8,736 bases of DNA from Candidatus Margulisiibacteriota bacterium (lineage in GTDB: Bacteria; Margulisbacteria; Termititenacia; Termititenacales; Termititenacaceae), in the NCBI GenBank assembly GCA_031267055.1, contig JAIRZV010000004.1, forward strand, positions 1-8,736, in the 5' to 3' direction. Every line of letters starts with the position of its first letter. Within the stretch, counting starts at the first letter, position 1. The position numbers and the translations under genes are program-made. Shown piece after piece: positions 6,937 through 8,736 of this stretch. The notes beneath the pieces are model-generated. The model had not been told where the DNA came from. It saw nothing but the letters and a program-made list of their open reading frames with translations, and searched no databases.

Positions 6937-7737
6937 ATGGAAAAAACCGCTTTAATTTTAACAGATTTTCTCCGCGAAGAACAAGGTAAAACCGGCCTAA
7001 ACAAAGCCGTCATCGGTTTGTCCGGCGGCATAGATTCGGCGGTGGTTTGCGCGCTCTGCGTCCGCGCTCTCGGTGCAGAAAATGTCCACACGTTTTGCCT
7101 GCCCTATAAAACTTCCCATCCCGCAAGCGAGGCGCACGCGCGGCTCTGCGCGGAAACTTTCGGCGCGCATTATCAAGTTATTGAAATCACCAAACAAATC
7201 GACGCTTATTTTGACGCGGTGGATCCGGCGGCCTCCGCCCTGCGCCGCGGCAACAAAATGGCGCGTGAAAGAATGACCATACTTTACGATCACTCGGCCA
7301 AACTCGGCGGACTGGTCATCGGCACGAGCAACAAGACGGAGCTCCTGCTCGGCTACGGCACGCAGCACGGCGATATGGCCTCGGCGCTCAATCCGATCGG
7401 CGATCTTTATAAAACCCAGATATTTGAATTAGCCAAATACTTAAAAATACCGGAGCCGATCATCAACAAAGCGCCCTCTGCCGATCTGTGGGACGGACAG
7501 TCTGACGAAACAGACTTAGGTTACACTTACGCGCGGATAGACGAATTACTGGCGGAGCTGATCGAGCAGAGAGTTTCCGAGCGCGCCTTAAAAGCCAAAT
7601 TTGAGCCAGTCTTCGTGAACAAAATAATCGCTCTGGTCAAAAAATCCCAGTTCAAGCGCCGCCTGCCGCTCATCGCCAAACTCTCCGCACGGACTATTGA
7701 CCGCGAGTTTCGCTATCCACGGGATTGGGGGGTATAA
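6937..7737 (+). CDS. nadE: NH3-dependent NAD(+) synthetase
   Basis: Converts nicotinic acid adenine dinucleotide, ATP and ammonia to NAD+ in the cytoplasm, the last step of NAD biosynthesis. It has 266 residues, the usual size of the short ammonia-type enzyme. The pyrophosphate-binding SGGIDS is at residues 29-34, followed by NKMARERMTILYD (106-118), GTSNKTELLLGY (129-140), the HGD at 144-146, NPIGDLYKTQ (152-161) and PSADLWDGQSDE (180-191), all conserved family blocks. The ATG at 6937 fits the family N-terminus; there is no clear Shine-Dalgarno sequence. A longer GTG start at 6853 would run into the start of the divergent gene and is unlikely. Its glutaminase partner is probably the hydrolase encoded upstream. 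The last ~75 bases are repeated after the brnTA pair, so the present 3' end may have been acquired with that cassette. Confidence 0.95.
   Translation: MEKTALILTDFLREEQGKTGLNKAVIGLSGGIDSAVVCALCVRALGAENVHTFCLPYKTSHPASEAHARLCAETFGAHYQVIEITKQIDAYFDAVDPAASALRRGNKMARERMTILYDHSAKLGGLVIGTSNKTELLLGYGTQHGDMASALNPIGDLYKTQIFELAKYLKIPEPIINKAPSADLWDGQSDETDLGYTYARIDELLAELIEQRVSERALKAKFEPVFVNKIIALVKKSQFKRRLPLIAKLSARTIDREFRYPRDWGV
7659..7733 (+). repeat. Direct repeat copy 1 (3' end of nadE)
   Basis: This stretch of nadE recurs at 8353-8428 with three substitutions (7683 C/A, 7689 A/G, 7710 T/C) and a G run of six here versus seven there. Each substitution falls on a third codon position and leaves the amino acid unchanged. 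The two copies flank the brnT-brnA pair. Confidence 0.97.
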
Positions 7738-7738
7738 C

Positions 7739-7753
7739 TTGACAACATATAAT
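7739..7753 (+). promoter_or_regulatory. brnTA promoter elements
   Basis: A perfect TATAAT is at 7748-7753, and 17 bases before it is TTGGGG (7725-7730), inside the last codons of nadE. A perfect TTGACA is at 7739-7744, with CACAAT (7762-7767) 17 bases after it. The first pair would start a transcript about 14 bases before the brnT ATG; the second would start it near the ATG itself. Both lie in or against the 35-base palindrome, so repression by occlusion is easy to picture. Which pair is used cannot be decided by reading. Confidence 0.5.
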
Positions 7754-7778
7754 TTTTGTGTCACAATAATTATATGTT
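7744..7778. promoter_or_regulatory. brnT: 35-base near-perfect palindrome, probable BrnA/BrnTA operator
   Basis: The outer arms AACATATAATT (7744-7754) and AATTATATGTT (7768-7778) are exact reverse complements. The inner arms TTGTG and CACAA flank the central T at 7761. Only the pair 7755/7767 (T opposite T) fails to match, so 16 of 17 pairs agree around one centre. The palindrome covers the TATAAT and includes the brnT start codon at 7774-7776. Autoregulation of brnTA by the BrnA ribbon-helix-helix protein is established for the family; that this is the operator is inference. In RNA the same symmetry could fold and sequester the toxin start codon. Confidence 0.7.
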
Positions 7779-8055
7779 ATATGAGTTTGACAGCTTGGAG
7801 TGGGATGAGAAAAAACGTCTGGACACACTTGCTGACCGCGACCTTGATTTTGCTGATGCCTGGCAGGTCTTGGCAGATAACCTGCAAATAACGTTCCAGT
7901 CTCCTCAAAATGGTGAAGAACGTTTTAAGACCATAGGTCTTTTGAATGGTGATCTTGTAGCGGTCATTCATATGCCACGAGGGCGTAATTGCCGCATAAT
8001 TTCTCTGCGGCGTGCTCATCAAAATGAAGAGGAGGCTTATTATGGCAATTGTTAA
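7774..8055 (+). CDS. brnT: BrnT-family toxin of a type II toxin-antitoxin system
   Basis: A 93-residue protein. BrnT is a RelE-fold ribonuclease that inhibits translation and is neutralised by BrnA. Family marks are the N-terminal FDSLEWDEKKR (5-15), LDFADAWQVLAD (24-35), EERFKTIG (48-55), LVAVIHMPRGRNCRIISLRRA (61-81, broken by variable positions) and a glutamate/tyrosine-rich tail. The KHG usually found before the first F..A motif is replaced by ADRDL, a local divergence. The first ATG is at 7774; no Shine-Dalgarno sequence precedes it and it sits inside a palindrome, so toxin translation is probably weak or conditional. The stop overlaps the start of brnA by 14 bases. It begins 36 bases after the nadE stop. 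Confidence 0.9.
   Translation: MLYEFDSLEWDEKKRLDTLADRDLDFADAWQVLADNLQITFQSPQNGEERFKTIGLLNGDLVAVIHMPRGRNCRIISLRRAHQNEEEAYYGNC
8031..8035 (+). promoter_or_regulatory. brnA: Strong ribosome binding site of brnA
   Basis: GGAGG six bases before the ATG at 8042, within the end of brnT. It decides this start over in-frame ATGs further upstream at 8012 and nearby, and contrasts with the absence of such a site in front of the toxin gene. Confidence 0.85.
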
Positions 8056-8344
8056 ATACACTATTGCTGAACTAAAAAAACACAAACCTAAAGTAGACTG
8101 GGCTGTAGTCAGACAAATTAAAAAAAGTGGCAAAGGCCTAAAAGACGAAACGGAAGATTTTGATATATCCGCCGCCAAAATTGTGCATCGCGGCGTCGGT
8201 CGGCCGCCCAAAGATATTACACGCGATACGGTGACTCTCCGCTTGCCCACCACGCTTATTTTTCAGCTCAAAGCCACCGGCAAAGGCTGGAATACACGAG
8301 CCAGCACTTATCTTGAACAGGGAATTTTGGCCGGCAATCTATAA
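8042..8344 (+). CDS. brnA: BrnA-family antitoxin with ribbon-helix-helix domain
   Basis: A 100-residue protein. BrnA binds and neutralises BrnT and represses the shared promoter. The C-terminal part from about residue 62 (DTVTLRLPTTLIFQL, then GKGWNTRASTYLEQGI) is the ribbon-helix-helix DNA-binding domain typical of BrnA, including the KG[YW].TR motif. The N-terminal part (1-60), with basic and acidic patches and GRPPKD at 53-58, is expected to wrap the toxin. It has a strong GGAGG site and a 14-base overlap with brnT, indicating translational coupling with more antitoxin than toxin. The stop is eight bases before the second copy of the nadE end. Confidence 0.92.
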   Translation: MAIVKYTIAELKKHKPKVDWAVVRQIKKSGKGLKDETEDFDISAAKIVHRGVGRPPKDITRDTVTLRLPTTLIFQLKATGKGWNTRASTYLEQGILAGNL

Positions 8345-8352
8345 TCAAATTA

Positions 8353-8432
8353 CCGCCTGCCGCTCATCGCCAAACTATCCGCGCGGACTATTGACCGCGA
8401 GTTCCGCTATCCACGGGATTGGGGGGGTGTGA
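8353..8432 (+). pseudogene. nadE: Displaced 3' end of nadE (direct repeat copy 2)
   Basis: A remnant of the last ~26 codons of nadE with no start or upstream part. Read in the nadE frame it gives RLPLIAKLSARTIDREFRYPRDWG exactly as in the intact gene (written here as 24 residues, positions 241-265 region). All three substitutions are synonymous. The G run at 8421-8427 has seven G instead of six. If one G is removed, the fragment ends GTG TGA, i.e. the same last valine and a stop, so it was once a proper gene end. It starts eight bases after the brnA stop and ends a few bases before the stop of the convergent gene at 8436. Confidence 0.92.
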
Positions 8433-8435
8433 GCG

Positions 8436-8736
8436 CTACTGCCATGGCAAATCATGGAGTTTGAGCCATTTCCTGTATGTCGGCGCATCCTTTATCCTAT
8501 CAAAACGTTCCTGCTGACTGGTGGTAAGGATTACAGTTTCTTTCTTGAAGTTATTAAATACTGTCACTAAACGTCTTTCTTCCTCACTCGTCCATACAGA
8601 TTCGCTTGGCCTGTGTTCATGACCTAAAATGAAGCGTTCCAATTCACATAGATTTTTTTCCTTAATATACTTTTGATATTTTGGTACATCTTTTATCATA
8701 TTTTCATATCTCTGCTGCTGGGCTGGGGTCAGTTTT
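8436..8736 (-). CDS. Partial internally repeated protein, function unknown (start outside window)
   Basis: The frame is open to the right edge of the window, upstream of the Met at 8699, so about 100 C-terminal residues are seen. Two stretches resemble each other: LTPAQQQRYENMIKDVPKYQ (near the window edge) and LTTSQQERFDRIKDAPTYRK (near the C-terminus). Both fit LT..QQ.R...IKD.P.Y.K, about 68 residues apart, so this is probably the end of a repeat protein. WTSEEERRLVTVF between them has the look of a SANT/Myb-like helix start, but this is too short to assign. It is hydrophilic with no membrane segment. It ends next to the displaced nadE end and is convergent with it. An ATG start at 8699 is possible but less likely, because the repeat begins before it. 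Confidence 0.7.
   Translation of the reverse strand, partial: KLTPAQQQRYENMIKDVPKYQKYIKEKNLCELERFILGHEHRPSESVWTSEEERRLVTVFNNFKKETVILTTSQQERFDRIKDAPTYRKWLKLHDLPWQ

Noticed and set aside
6861..7091. Longer minus-strand start for the sigma-like protein, giving 262 residues
   Set aside because: The extra part is antisense to the conserved nadE N-terminal codons, while the ATG at 6860 has a strong ribosome binding site.
7744..7778. Palindrome read as a rho-independent terminator of nadE
   Set aside because: The stem is AT-rich without a GC core next to a T tract, and it contains promoter elements and the brnT start; operator is the better reading.
8436..8736. Common origin of the partial right-edge protein with the six-repeat protein, both having W-x-x-E helix starts
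   Set aside because: Beyond the tryptophan and scattered charged residues no alignable pattern is shared.

Overview
The window comes from a diderm bacterium of medium GC with tightly packed genes. The diderm reading rests on a short secreted beta-strand-rich protein that looks like a small outer-membrane barrel. I cannot place the organism in a phylum from this sequence alone. Recognisable housekeeping content is the 3' part of uppP (undecaprenyl-diphosphatase), a stand-alone nitrilase-fold amidohydrolase that looks like the glutaminase half of NAD synthetase, and an ammonia-type nadE. I see no tRNA, rRNA, CRISPR array or transposase.

Left part (1-3422): uppP runs in from the left edge and ends tail to tail with a 944-residue gene on the minus strand; the two stop codons share one TTAA. 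The 944-residue protein carries six tandem copies of an 87-98 residue unit that I do not recognise, followed by a 359-residue unique helical C-terminal part. The repeat array is visibly AT-richer than both ends of its own gene.

Middle (3423-6332): a minus-strand gene for a small exported beta-barrel-like protein is divergent from a 407-residue orphan gene. The orphan is followed 51 bases later by the glutaminase-like hydrolase.

Right-middle (6303-7737): a minus-strand gene for a 185-residue protein with a sigma-70 region 4-like helix-turn-helix lies between the hydrolase and nadE. It overlaps the end of the hydrolase by 30 bases and is divergent from nadE. The two activities usually fused in glutamine-dependent NAD synthetase are therefore encoded here by two genes with a putative regulator between them on the opposite strand.

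Right end (7738-8736): directly behind nadE sits a brnT-brnA type II toxin-antitoxin pair. Its promoter and the toxin start codon are covered by a 35-base near-perfect palindrome. Eight bases after brnA there is a second copy of the last ~75 bases of nadE. Its base differences from nadE fall only at synonymous third positions, plus one extra G. This is the footprint expected if the toxin-antitoxin cassette entered the 3' end of nadE together with a new gene end, leaving the old end downstream. A partial, internally repeated minus-strand gene of unknown function closes the window. The nadE/brnTA junction is the most informative observation here; the six-repeat protein is the largest undescribed item.
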